From CAG-791 sp045113775 (lineage in GTDB: Bacteria > Bacillota > Clostridia > Lachnospirales > Lachnospiraceae): a DNA stretch of 13,229 bases. This document shows, in pieces, positions 6,658 to 13,229 of this stretch. The notes under the pieces are model-generated. The model was not told where the DNA came from. It saw only the letters and a list, made by a program, of their open reading frames with translations, and did not search any database. The stretch spans positions 1 to 13,229 of the forward strand of contig JBGUJH010000006.1 in assembly GCA_045113775.1 (NCBI GenBank), in the 5' to 3' direction. Made by a program: the position numbers and the translations under genes. The first letter of the stretch is position 1. Each line of letters begins with the position of its first letter.

Positions 6658-7632
6658 TCATCTCTGTACAGGGAACAGGATCTCCTGATTCTCTTCCGCA
6701 AAAAGTGTGTCCCTGTGGATCACTCTGTGCGCGATCGTTCTCGCCAGAGGCAGAAACCGGTTTCTGTGAATGAATTCCGCAAGATCCGTCACGCTCTGGT
6801 AGCCCATCATGTAGTCCTCGGGCACCACAAGGCTCTGCGCGATGCCGCTGTCCAGATAATAGATCGCTTTCATGGAGCTCCCCGTTCCGATCACAGTGAT
6901 TTTTTTATCAAGAGACGCCGCGTATTCGCCGGCCGCTTCCATTCCCGAATTATCCAACGCGACCAGAATATCCGGTACCGGGTAATTCGCGAGCAGGTCT
7001 TTGATATTTTCCGAGTCATTATTCTGGTACAGGATCCAGGCTATTTTCCCTCCGCCGCTCTTCAGTGCCTCTTCAAATCCTGTCAGGCGCTCCTGAGCAG
7101 AACTCATGGCGTCGCTGCCTTTTATCACTCCAATATAACACTCTCCGACCGGGCGGTCCGCAAACTTCATGACCTCCTGTGCCAGAGCCTCGCCGATCGC
7201 GGTGTGGTCAGGACTCACAATTCCCACGACATTACTCATAACTTCATAGTCGTCCCCGTCCACGATCTCAAAATTGGTGCTGCTGCTGAAGGCCTCCAGT
7301 GTGCTGGCCGCCTCAGGACCGGCCATAAGCTGTATGATCACTCCGTCCGTTCCGCTCGCAACAGCTCTGGAGATAAGAGACTCCTGCTCCGCGAGTCCTG
7401 ACAGTTTCCCGGTCGGCATGATCGTCAGGCTGACCCCCTGATCCTCTGCCGCCTGATGCATCCCGGCGATAAACTGCACCCAGCGGTTATCGCTGCTGTT
7501 GTCGATGATAACATGGATCTGGCGCGGACTGTCTGTGCTTCCGCTCTGCCGGATCATCAATATGGTCACGATCGCGATCATGACCATTAAGCTCAGTACC
7601 AGGGCGGCAAAAAGATTATTCCTTCTCTTCAC
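6658..7632 (-). CDS. membrane-anchored periplasmic-type sugar-binding protein, probable kinase sensory partner
   Basis: Extracytoplasmic type-1 periplasmic-binding-protein fold (Peripla_BP_4-like), 324 aa. The start is taken as GTG at 7630-7632, since GGGGAGG (7639-7645) lies 6 bases upstream; it overlaps the end of the kinase gene by 17 bases, suggesting coupled translation. Residues 7-28 are one hydrophobic segment without cleavage site or lipobox, so the protein is probably held by an uncleaved N-terminal helix. The body has sugar-binding-protein landmarks: VIIDNSSDNRW (41-51), GTDGVIIQ (94-101), ERLTGFEEAL (181-190) and ALDNSGMEAAGE (225-236). It is divergent from the downstream MglB-like protein and lacks its calcium loop. 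In AraPST and XylFII-LytS-YesN systems such an extra binding protein delivers the sugar signal to the kinase. Its position directly after the kinase supports that role here; the ligand is unknown. Confidence 0.85.
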   Translation of the reverse strand: MKRRNNLFAALVLSLMVMIAIVTILMIRQSGSTDSPRQIHVIIDNSSDNRWVQFIAGMHQAAEDQGVSLTIMPTGKLSGLAEQESLISRAVASGTDGVIIQLMAGPEAASTLEAFSSSTNFEIVDGDDYEVMSNVVGIVSPDHTAIGEALAQEVMKFADRPVGECYIGVIKGSDAMSSAQERLTGFEEALKSGGGKIAWILYQNNDSENIKDLLANYPVPDILVALDNSGMEAAGEYAASLDKKITVIGTGSSMKAIYYLDSGIAQSLVVPEDYMMGYQSVTDLAEFIHRNRFLPLARTIAHRVIHRDTLFAEENQEILFPVQR

Positions 7633-9508
7633 TTCGCACCTCCCCGTCCCATTTTCCGTGCTCCAGCGCGCGGCGGTTCTCATCTGTATAAGGCACCGCA
7701 GGCAGGTGGATCGTTACAGTGGTCCCCTCATCGGGCTCGCTCTCGATCTTGAGCCCGTACTGCGGTCCGAACCGCAGCATGATCCTCTTATGGACATTGA
7801 TCAGACCCACGCCCGAACCGTGCTTATTCTCCCTCTCCTCGTGCTCTTCGTCCTTCAGAAGCTGCTCTACCTTCTCAGGAGGCATTCCCAGACCGTTATC
7901 CCTGACACTGATATAGATATCGCCCCCGACTTTTCTACCGTCGACATAGATCTCCCCTTCGTCGCCGAGCGCATCTATTCCGTAGTAAAGCGCGTTTTCC
8001 AGGATCGGCTGCAGGATCAGTTTGACCGTACAGAAGTCGTGGATCTCCTCCGCGATGTTCCAGCTGATCTCAAAGGCTTCTTTATACCGCACTTTCTGAA
8101 TATTCATATAGTTGCGGGCATGGAGCAGCTCGTCCTTAATGCTGATCACCGTCCGCCCTTTGCTGAGACTTATCCTGAACAGGCTGGCCAGCTGCGTGAC
8201 CATAAAGACCGCGTCGTCATTTCTCTCCCCTTCGATCATCCAGACGATTGATTCCAGCGTGTTGTAGAGGAAATGAGGATTGATCTGCGACTGCAGGGCG
8301 TCCAGTTCACCCCTGCGGCGCTCTTCCTGCTCGCGCACGACGTCGTCCATCAGAGTGTTGACCTGCCGGAAGCTCCCCTGCAGACTTCTGCCCAGATGTT
8401 CGATCTCCGCCGGTCCTCCGATGTAGACACTCTCGGGATCCACTCGGCCGCCCTCCATATTTTGAATAGAGCGGTTGAGACGCAGGATCGGGCTTGTGAT
8501 CCGGTTAGTCACAAGACGGTTTATCACAAGAAGCGCAAGGATTGCCGTCAGGAGCACCAATATGGTGAAGTACTGCGTGCTGCCCGCTCCAAGCCTGAAT
8601 CCGCTCGTGGGGATCACCCCCACCAGCTTCCATCCCGTATAACTGATAGTTCTGACGATGACGACTCTGCGCTCTCCGTTAAAGATCTCTTCGTGGACGC
8701 CGTCCTCAAGGTCGGCAGCTTCGACATTATTCTCCTTATATTTCCCGACTCCGATTTGGATCATCCTGGGATGATAAATGAGCTCGCCGGCCCCGTCGCA
8801 CAGGTAAAAATACTGATAGGAACTGCTTCCGTTGACGCGCTCCATCATCTGCTCGATCGTGCTGTAGTTCATGTCGACGAGGAGCACTCCGCGCATAGGA
8901 ACACCGCTGCTGGTCAGCTCGACGATCCTGCTCAGCGATATTACCCAGTAATAGCGCAAGGAGGAGGCGTCAAAGATGTTCTGTACATGCGGCGTCGAGA
9001 AGTGCAGGTTCTCCGGTTTATTCAAGGCCAGTTCAAACCATGGCTGCTCTCTCACGTCCATCCCCTCTTTGAGTGTGGACACGGGTGTCGCACTCACCAG
9101 GTTCCCGTCCCGCCTGAACACCGCGAAACTTACCAGATTGTCCTTATTTGCCTCATACAGAAGGGCCATCTCGCTGTCCAGGTTGTCTTTCGCAAGGTCC
9201 TTGTCCTTAATGGCACTGTAATACAGGGCGTCACTTACTCTGCGCATGGCTGTCAGATAGTCCTCAAAGTTGGACTCCGTCTGGGACATCAGCTGTTCCG
9301 TGCTCTCCGTCATCATCACTCGGGTGCGCATCATGAATCTCTGATACAGCGAAAAACCGAGGAGAAGGATAAAAAGGACTGAAACGACAGTAAAGGAGAC
9401 CAGTACGGTAACCTGGATCCCCAGTCCGCCTGCTTTCTCCTTCACCTGACTTCTCCAGTCGGAAAAGCGATCATTATTCCTCTCCCGGCTCTTTTCGTTA
9501 CCTTCCAA
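7616..9508 (-). CDS. yesM: sensor histidine kinase, YesM/LytS type with extracytoplasmic sensor domain
   Basis: Membrane histidine kinase, 630 aa. It begins with TTG (9506-9508), supported by AGGAGG at 9514-9519, 5 bases upstream. TM1 is about residues 30-55 and TM2 about 311-330. Between them lies a roughly 250-residue sensor region of the double-Cache kind (REQPWFELAL at 153-162, GVLLVDMNYSTIEQMM at 207-222). A HAMP domain follows (332-385), then a short coiled coil. The His_kinase (PF06580) box is QINPHFLYNTLES (408-420), with H412 the phosphoacceptor. The ATPase domain has LQPILENAL (N505), VRDNGLGM (535-542) and HGSGVGLINVHKR (563-575). It should phosphorylate the response regulator encoded 22 bases upstream. 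The intimate overlap with the anchored sugar-binding protein gene suggests that protein is its signal input, though the Cache region may also bind a ligand. The subfamily is certain; the signal is inferred. The symbol is a family label. Confidence 0.95.
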   Translation of the reverse strand: MEGNEKSRERNNDRFSDWRSQVKEKAGGLGIQVTVLVSFTVVSVLFILLLGFSLYQRFMMRTRVMMTESTEQLMSQTESNFEDYLTAMRRVSDALYYSAIKDKDLAKDNLDSEMALLYEANKDNLVSFAVFRRDGNLVSATPVSTLKEGMDVREQPWFELALNKPENLHFSTPHVQNIFDASSLRYYWVISLSRIVELTSSGVPMRGVLLVDMNYSTIEQMMERVNGSSSYQYFYLCDGAGELIYHPRMIQIGVGKYKENNVEAADLEDGVHEEIFNGERRVVIVRTISYTGWKLVGVIPTSGFRLGAGSTQYFTILVLLTAILALLVINRLVTNRITSPILRLNRSIQNMEGGRVDPESVYIGGPAEIEHLGRSLQGSFRQVNTLMDDVVREQEERRRGELDALQSQINPHFLYNTLESIVWMIEGERNDDAVFMVTQLASLFRISLSKGRTVISIKDELLHARNYMNIQKVRYKEAFEISWNIAEEIHDFCTVKLILQPILENALYYGIDALGDEGEIYVDGRKVGGDIYISVRDNGLGMPPEKVEQLLKDEEHEERENKHGSGVGLINVHKRIMLRFGPQYGLKIESEPDEGTTVTIHLPAVPYTDENRRALEHGKWDGEVRSEEKE

Positions 9509-9530
9509 GGTTTCCTCCTATTGAGTATTG

Positions 9531-11126
9531 TTATCTTCTCTCCGAGCGATACTTGGACGGCGACACACCGAACCTCTTCTTGAACACATAGCTGAAATAG
9601 GCGGGATCCGCGTACCCCACCTGGGCGGCGATCACATAGGTCTTGTCGTCCCTCTCGATCAGCCTCTGCACTGCCTGTTCCATACGGTAATCAGTCAAAA
9701 AAGCGATGAACGTCTTGCCCGTCTCTTTTTTGAACGTGGTGGAGAAATATGCAGCGCTGACGCCCAATATCCCGCAGATCTTGTCGATCGTCAGTTCCTG
9801 GTCTCCATAGTTGTCGCGCACATAATCGATCGCTTTCGCGACAAAAGTCTGCATGCCGCTCTCTCTGCTGCTGCGCAGCTGTTCCCACATTCCCAGTGAC
9901 ACTCTGTACAGCCATTCTCTGAGCTGTCGGCTGTCCATATTAGTCACACTGCGGAATAAGCTCTCATCTTCTCCGAAGATCGGCTCCGGATCGATCCTGT
10001 TGCTGATCGCGAAGCGATAGAGCGAGCTCACAAGCTCCATAACCATGAACCGGTGCATGCTGAGAGAGACGCCTTTTGAAGTGAGCTCCTCCACATAGGC
10101 GTCTGTTTCTTCCATAACCGCCTCCGGCGTGTTCATTTTAACAGCCTTGAACAGTGCGTGAAGCTTCTTCTGCGTGTTATCGGAAGTGCGCTCTTCCCCG
10201 GGCTCGATCTCACCGATATTGATTGCTCTGCCCGATCCGTAAATAGAGCGGTAAGAGACCGCCTCTCTTGCCCCCTGATAAGATTCCGGAATCTGAGAGA
10301 TCTCGGTGCAGGCTTTTCCTATACCTATGGTCACAACGGCCTGGCTCACATGTTTCGCCAGGCGGCAGAAAGCTTCCGCCTCATCCGTGATCCGCGTCAC
10401 ATCCTCCTGCGTTTTACAAGGAGCCAGCATCACGATGTTTCCCTCATGGGGAAACATCTCGGCGTTCCACTTCTGCGCAAGGCGCTCCCTCGCCAGGCGC
10501 CGCACGGATTCTGTCAGCAGCACCGCGCTGATCCCTTCCGGCAGCTGCGTGGTACTTGTATGGACCACAACCACGGTATACATGGGGCTGTTCATCTCAA
10601 TCTGGTAATCCCTCAGGAACCTGGGGATACTGTCCTCCGCCACATTTCCCTCTACCAGCGAAGAGTAAAAATTTTCCCGCAGCAGAGGCAGACTCTCCAT
10701 ATAATAATCGCGAAGTTTCTGGACATTGCGTTTCTCGTCCATCTCCCGGTCCAGAGACTCCTTGATCCTCGTAAAGATCCTGCGCAGTTCGTCCGCGTCC
10801 ACAGGCTTTAAGATATACTCCTCCACCTCAAGCTGAATCGCTTTTTTGGCAAACTCAAATTCATCAAAGCCGGAGAAGATAAGGATCCGGACCGTCGGAT
10901 ACATGATCTTGAGATTATGCGCCAGTTCCAGTCCGTCCATATAGGGCATCTTGATATCCGTCAGCACTACGTCCGGCGCTTCCGCTTCCGCAAGATCCAA
11001 GGCCTCGATCCCGTTATGGGCGTAGCCCATCACGCGAAAGCCCATTCCCTCCCAGTCAACTTTCTTTAACATTGTGCGGATGACGTCTTCCTCGTCATCC
11101 ACCAGGAGAACAGAGTACATACTCAT
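9531..11126 (-). CDS. yesN: YesN-type response regulator, receiver plus AraC-family HTH
   Basis: Cytoplasmic transcription regulator, 531 aa. The ATG at 11124-11126 is chosen because GAGGGA (11134-11139) lies 7 bases upstream; upstream in-frame starts would run into the preceding gene. The receiver domain has acidic D10 and D11 (LLVDDEEDV), phosphoacceptor D57 (LTDIKM), S85 and K107 (YILKPVD). A long central region (about 130-420) has no motif I can name and is typical of large YesN proteins. The C-terminal AraC-type domain (about 430-531) has two helix-turn-helix units, ELTIDKICGILGVSAAYFST and the second through GYADPAYFSYVFKKRFGVSP. The kinase and this regulator are encoded 22 bases apart. 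The likely targets are the neighbouring sugar ABC transporter and its own operon. No operator repeat could be identified with confidence. The symbol is a family label. Confidence 0.95.
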   Translation of the reverse strand: MSMYSVLLVDDEEDVIRTMLKKVDWEGMGFRVMGYAHNGIEALDLAEAEAPDVVLTDIKMPYMDGLELAHNLKIMYPTVRILIFSGFDEFEFAKKAIQLEVEEYILKPVDADELRRIFTRIKESLDREMDEKRNVQKLRDYYMESLPLLRENFYSSLVEGNVAEDSIPRFLRDYQIEMNSPMYTVVVVHTSTTQLPEGISAVLLTESVRRLARERLAQKWNAEMFPHEGNIVMLAPCKTQEDVTRITDEAEAFCRLAKHVSQAVVTIGIGKACTEISQIPESYQGAREAVSYRSIYGSGRAINIGEIEPGEERTSDNTQKKLHALFKAVKMNTPEAVMEETDAYVEELTSKGVSLSMHRFMVMELVSSLYRFAISNRIDPEPIFGEDESLFRSVTNMDSRQLREWLYRVSLGMWEQLRSSRESGMQTFVAKAIDYVRDNYGDQELTIDKICGILGVSAAYFSTTFKKETGKTFIAFLTDYRMEQAVQRLIERDDKTYVIAAQVGYADPAYFSYVFKKRFGVSPSKYRSERR

Positions 11127-11142
11127 AGAAATGTCCCTCATC

Positions 11143-11448
11143 TCATTCGTACTTGTCTTCGAGCTTCTTCCAAAGTGCAAACAAAACAACGACCCATACG
11201 ATGATCTGCACGAGAGCCGCGACCGCGTTGATCGACTCCAGAACTCCCATCAAAAAAGTGCCCACGGCAAAGAATATGAGAAGCCTTCCCGCGTCCCTGC
11301 AATATCCCTCTTTGTCTTTGGGCTCCGGTTTGCCCTTTCCGCGGATCGACTTTATGTCTCCGAGGATCATCACCCTATAAGCAAAATAGAGAGCTACCAG
11401 CCCGATCAATGTGGGAATACCGGCATAATGAAAGATCTGTTCCAGCAT
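11143..11448 (-). CDS. small three-TM membrane protein of unknown function, first gene of the sensor operon
   Basis: Unrecognised 101-aa integral membrane protein. The ATG at 11446-11448 is preceded by GGAAAGGA (11455-11462) with a 6-base A-rich spacer, a strong site, and the stop is 16 bases before the response regulator start, so it is very likely a real gene. Three hydrophobic helices are predicted at about 10-29, 54-71 and 74-93. A basic Lys-rich loop (32-47, GKGKPEPKDKEG) and a basic tail (KKLEDKYE) flank the helices. The charge pattern puts the loop and C-terminus in the cytoplasm. There are no cysteine pairs, enzymatic motifs or signal cleavage site. Being first in a sensor-kinase operon, it may modulate the kinase or the transporter; this is inference from position only. 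Confidence 0.85.
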   Translation of the reverse strand: MLEQIFHYAGIPTLIGLVALYFAYRVMILGDIKSIRGKGKPEPKDKEGYCRDAGRLLIFFAVGTFLMGVLESINAVAALVQIIVWVVVLFALWKKLEDKYE

Positions 11449-11480
11449 TTTTTTTCCTTTCCGTGAACATACTTGTGAAT

Positions 11481-11550
11481 TTAAGAAAAGCGAGGAGCCG
11501 TATCCGTGCTGTACAGGATACCTGTAATCACGGGATAGGTCCCTCGCTTT
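11481..11550 (-). terminator. large leader hairpin with U tract: attenuator or terminator between permease and sensor operon
   Basis: On the minus strand, a 9-bp outer stem AAAGCGAGG/CCTCGCTTT (11542-11550 with 11487-11495) encloses a second stem, TATCCCGTG with CACGGATA (11529-11537 with 11501-11508, one bulge), and an apical hairpin TACAGG/CCTGTA (11521-11526 with 11512-11517). The outer stem runs straight into TTTTCTT (towards 11483), as in an intrinsic terminator. It lies about 35 bases before the small membrane protein gene and begins just where transcription from the TTGACA promoter should start. It can therefore act as an attenuator for the sensor operon, as a terminator for the ABC genes, or as a small RNA. 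It matches no riboswitch class I know. Confidence 0.75.
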
Positions 11551-11580
11551 ATTGTTACAACCCGATTGCCGTTATGTCAA
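11551..11580 (-). promoter_or_regulatory. sigma-A promoter of the sensor operon
   Basis: On the minus strand, a perfect TTGACA (11575-11580) is followed after 18 bases by AACAAT (11551-11556), or after 17 by TAACAA. The start of transcription would be near 11545-11548, exactly at the base of the large leader hairpin. This is the only good promoter seen ahead of the five-gene operon; the 38 bases between hairpin and first gene are too few for another. Confidence 0.6.
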
Positions 11581-11611
11581 GGCGCGTGAAGCGTGCCTCT
11601 GCAATGCGTAC

Positions 11612-11642
11612 GGCTTTCCGGTATTTCGGTCCCGGAACAGCC
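11612..11642. repeat. stem-loop just after the ABC permease gene
   Basis: GGCT and TTCCGG pair with AGCC and CCGGAA (11612-11615 with 11639-11642; 11616-11621 with 11632-11637), with one bulged base and a 10-base loop. It begins six bases after the permease stop codon. No T tract follows on the minus strand, so it may protect the 3' end of the ABC transporter mRNA rather than end transcription. Confidence 0.5.
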
Positions 11643-11648
11643 ACGCCA

Positions 11649-12635
11649 TTACTTCTTCGCAACGTACTTTCTGATATCCAGCGAGATCGCGATGTAGATG
11701 ATGATACCAAGGGCGATCCACTGCGCGTTTGCGTTGACTCCCAGGAACTGCAGAGCAGCTTTCAGGAATTCGAAGACCATAACGCCGATGACTGCGGATG
11801 ATACTTTACCACGTCCGCCGGTAACGGAGACGCCGCCGATAGTACAAGCTGCGATCGCTTCCATCTCGTAACCAAGACCAAGGTTAACGGATGCGCCGCC
11901 GGACTTGGCGCCCAGCATGAAGCCGGCCAGGCCGTAGAAAGCAGCTGCCTTAGCATAGATCATGACCATGGTCAGTTTGACCGGAACACCGGCGACTTCC
12001 GCTGCCTGCGGGTTAGCACCGATCGCGTACATGTATTTGCCGTGGCGGGTCATGTTGAAGATGAACCATGAAATAGCGCCGATGAGAATGGCGATCCATA
12101 CAAGGTAAGGAATCATCAAAAATCTTCCGGAAGCAAGATTTGTGTACTCTGTGACATAGCCGCCCAGAGGGGTCGCGTTTGTAACGATCAGGTTAAGACC
12201 GTAGACGATCTCCATCATTGCCAGCGTGGAAATGAAGGGAGGTACGCTCAGGAACGCGATGAAGGAACCGGTCACTGCACCGAAGCATGCGCATACGAGC
12301 ATGACGATGATAGCAGCGACGAAAACGTTCATAGGCTTTCCGCCTTCGATAAAACGTCCGGAATAGTCAGCCTTCTGCAGAAGAATACCTGCAAGGCAGC
12401 CGCCCAGACCGATGATACGACCTGCTGACAAGTCGCAGCCTGCGGTGATAACGCAGCCGGCGATGCCGAGCGCGATGACCAGACGCGCGGACATGTTCAG
12501 GAGCAGGTTCAACAGGTTAGACGGGGACAGGAAGTTGGGCGATTTGATTCCTGTAAAGAGAACCAGGATGATGATGATAAGGATAACGCCGTAGTTGATC
12601 AGGAAATCCTTTAAATTAAAAGCTTTTTTATTCAT
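11649..12635 (-). CDS. mglC: sugar ABC transporter permease, MglC-like (galactose/methylgalactoside type)
   Basis: Inner-membrane permease of the carbohydrate uptake transporter-2 (BPD_transp_2) family, 328 aa, the usual length. The ATG at 12633-12635 has GGAGG (12642-12646) 6 bases upstream; a farther in-frame ATG (12677) has no ribosome binding site. About eight to ten hydrophobic segments are visible, from INYGVILIIIILVLF (13-27) on. Family landmarks include GIAGCVITAGCDLSAGRIIGL (57-77), the coupling loop GKYMYAIGANPQAAEVAGV (199-217) and EAIAACTIGGVSVTGGRGK (259-277). It should form the channel with the ATPase encoded 66 bases upstream and take sugar from an MglB-like binding protein. 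The sugar cannot be fixed from the permease alone. No U-tract terminator follows until the leader hairpin at 11487-11550. Confidence 0.93.
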   Translation of the reverse strand: MNKKAFNLKDFLINYGVILIIIILVLFTGIKSPNFLSPSNLLNLLLNMSARLVIALGIAGCVITAGCDLSAGRIIGLGGCLAGILLQKADYSGRFIEGGKPMNVFVAAIIVMLVCACFGAVTGSFIAFLSVPPFISTLAMMEIVYGLNLIVTNATPLGGYVTEYTNLASGRFLMIPYLVWIAILIGAISWFIFNMTRHGKYMYAIGANPQAAEVAGVPVKLTMVMIYAKAAAFYGLAGFMLGAKSGGASVNLGLGYEMEAIAACTIGGVSVTGGRGKVSSAVIGVMVFEFLKAALQFLGVNANAQWIALGIIIYIAISLDIRKYVAKK

Positions 12636-12701
12636 TAGAATCCTCCGTTTCAAAGAGCATCTGTGCCAATGCTTCATACCATGTGAGCGACAGGATTTCG
12701 C

Positions 12702-13229
12702 TTAGAACATGGTCGCGTAACTCATGACCTTCTCCTGGGTCATGTCTTCAGGATCGGTGATCTCGCCGCGGATATGGCCGTTGCACATGACATAGATCCT
12801 GTCGGACATGCCGAGCAGCTCTGCCATTTCTGAGGAGATCATGATGATCGCTTTGCCCTGCTTCTGCAGTTCTACCATGATCTCATAGATCTCGTGCTTG
12901 GCACCGACGTCGATGCCTCGGGTAGGCTCGTCCATGATCAGGACGTCCGGGTCATTGGCCAGCCATCTTGCGATGATGACCTTCTGCTGGTTACCACCGG
13001 AAAGGTTTGCGATGTGTTCCTGCGCATTAGGCGTCTTGATGGACAGCTTCTTAATGCTCTCGTCCACGATCTTGTCGATCGTAGGATGATCCAGAACAAA
13101 ACCTGCTTTCAGGTGTTTGTCATAAATGGAAATGCCTGTGTTGTCCTTGATGGACAGGCAGCCCAGAATACCATTACCACGTCTGTCTTCTGTGATCAGT
13201 CCGATGCCGGCGTTCATTGCCTTGCGGGG
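12702..13229 (-). CDS. mglA: sugar ABC transporter ATPase, MglA-like, C-terminal part (gene continues beyond the window)
   Basis: ATP-binding subunit of a sugar importer with two fused ABC domains; only the last 175 codons are in the window, and the frame is open to the edge. The stop is TAA at 12702-12704. Visible elements belong to the second nucleotide-binding domain: GLITEDRRGNG near the start, signature LSGGNQQKVIIARWL, Walker B VLIMDEPTRGID, then a switch region IISSEMAELLGMSDRI, where Ser-Ser replaces the switch histidine, normal for the C-terminal half of MglA/RbsA-type ATPases. The ending EKVMSYAT resembles MglA. It powers transport through the MglC-like permease encoded next, 66 bases downstream. 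The Walker A sequences lie outside the window. Confidence 0.92.
   Translation of the reverse strand, partial: PRKAMNAGIGLITEDRRGNGILGCLSIKDNTGISIYDKHLKAGFVLDHPTIDKIVDESIKKLSIKTPNAQEHIANLSGGNQQKVIIARWLANDPDVLIMDEPTRGIDVGAKHEIYEIMVELQKQGKAIIMISSEMAELLGMSDRIYVMCNGHIRGEITDPEDMTQEKVMSYATMF

Noticed and set aside
8273..9382. Open frame of 369 codons on the plus strand
   Set aside because: Antisense to the histidine kinase, which has complete kinase motifs in the other frame.

Overview
The window looks like chromosomal DNA of an anaerobic, moderate-GC Firmicute of the Clostridia, most likely Lachnospiraceae. The reasons are gene content (stand-alone A-type flavodiiron protein, DUF3048 lipoprotein-like protein, YesM/YesN two-component pair, Mgl-type sugar ABC transporter), strong GGAGG-type ribosome binding sites, occasional TTG and GTG starts, and U-tract intrinsic terminators. 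No species can be named from the sequence. No mobile element, CRISPR array, tRNA or rRNA was recognised.

Layout. Positions 173-1453 (+) encode a CLC-family anion transporter with fluoride/proton-antiporter-like features. All other genes are on the minus strand, so they are read from high to low coordinates. Read that way they are: a sugar ABC transporter ATPase (5' end outside the window, to 12702); its permease (12635-11649); a 200-bp intergenic region with a strong promoter and a large terminator-like leader hairpin (11449-11648); a tightly packed five-gene operon (11448-5538); a DUF3048 protein (5358-4207); an exported DUF4097-like protein (4011-3037); and a flavodiiron protein (2813-1656). 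The flavodiiron gene converges on the CLC gene, with a clear intrinsic terminator between them.

How the genes work together. The five-gene operon holds a 101-aa three-TM protein, a YesN-type response regulator (receiver plus AraC-type HTH), a YesM/LytS-type histidine kinase with an extracytoplasmic sensor region, a membrane-anchored periplasmic-type sugar-binding protein, and a MglB-like galactose/glucose-binding lipoprotein. It lies next to mglA/mglC-like genes. This matches the logic of known three-component sugar sensors (AraP-AraS-AraT, XylFII-LytS-YesN), in which a binding protein presents the sugar to the kinase and the regulator controls the cognate ABC importer. The likely job is sensing and uptake of galactose, glucose or a related hexose. 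Unusual features are the small membrane protein heading the operon, the leader hairpin just after a TTGACA promoter, and the placing of mglB with the sensor genes rather than directly with the transporter genes shown here.

The part after 5.5 kb is punctuated by strong inverted repeats: a perfect 23-bp repeat at 5407-5462 that overlaps a promoter, and a nested AT-rich hairpin at 4153-4202.
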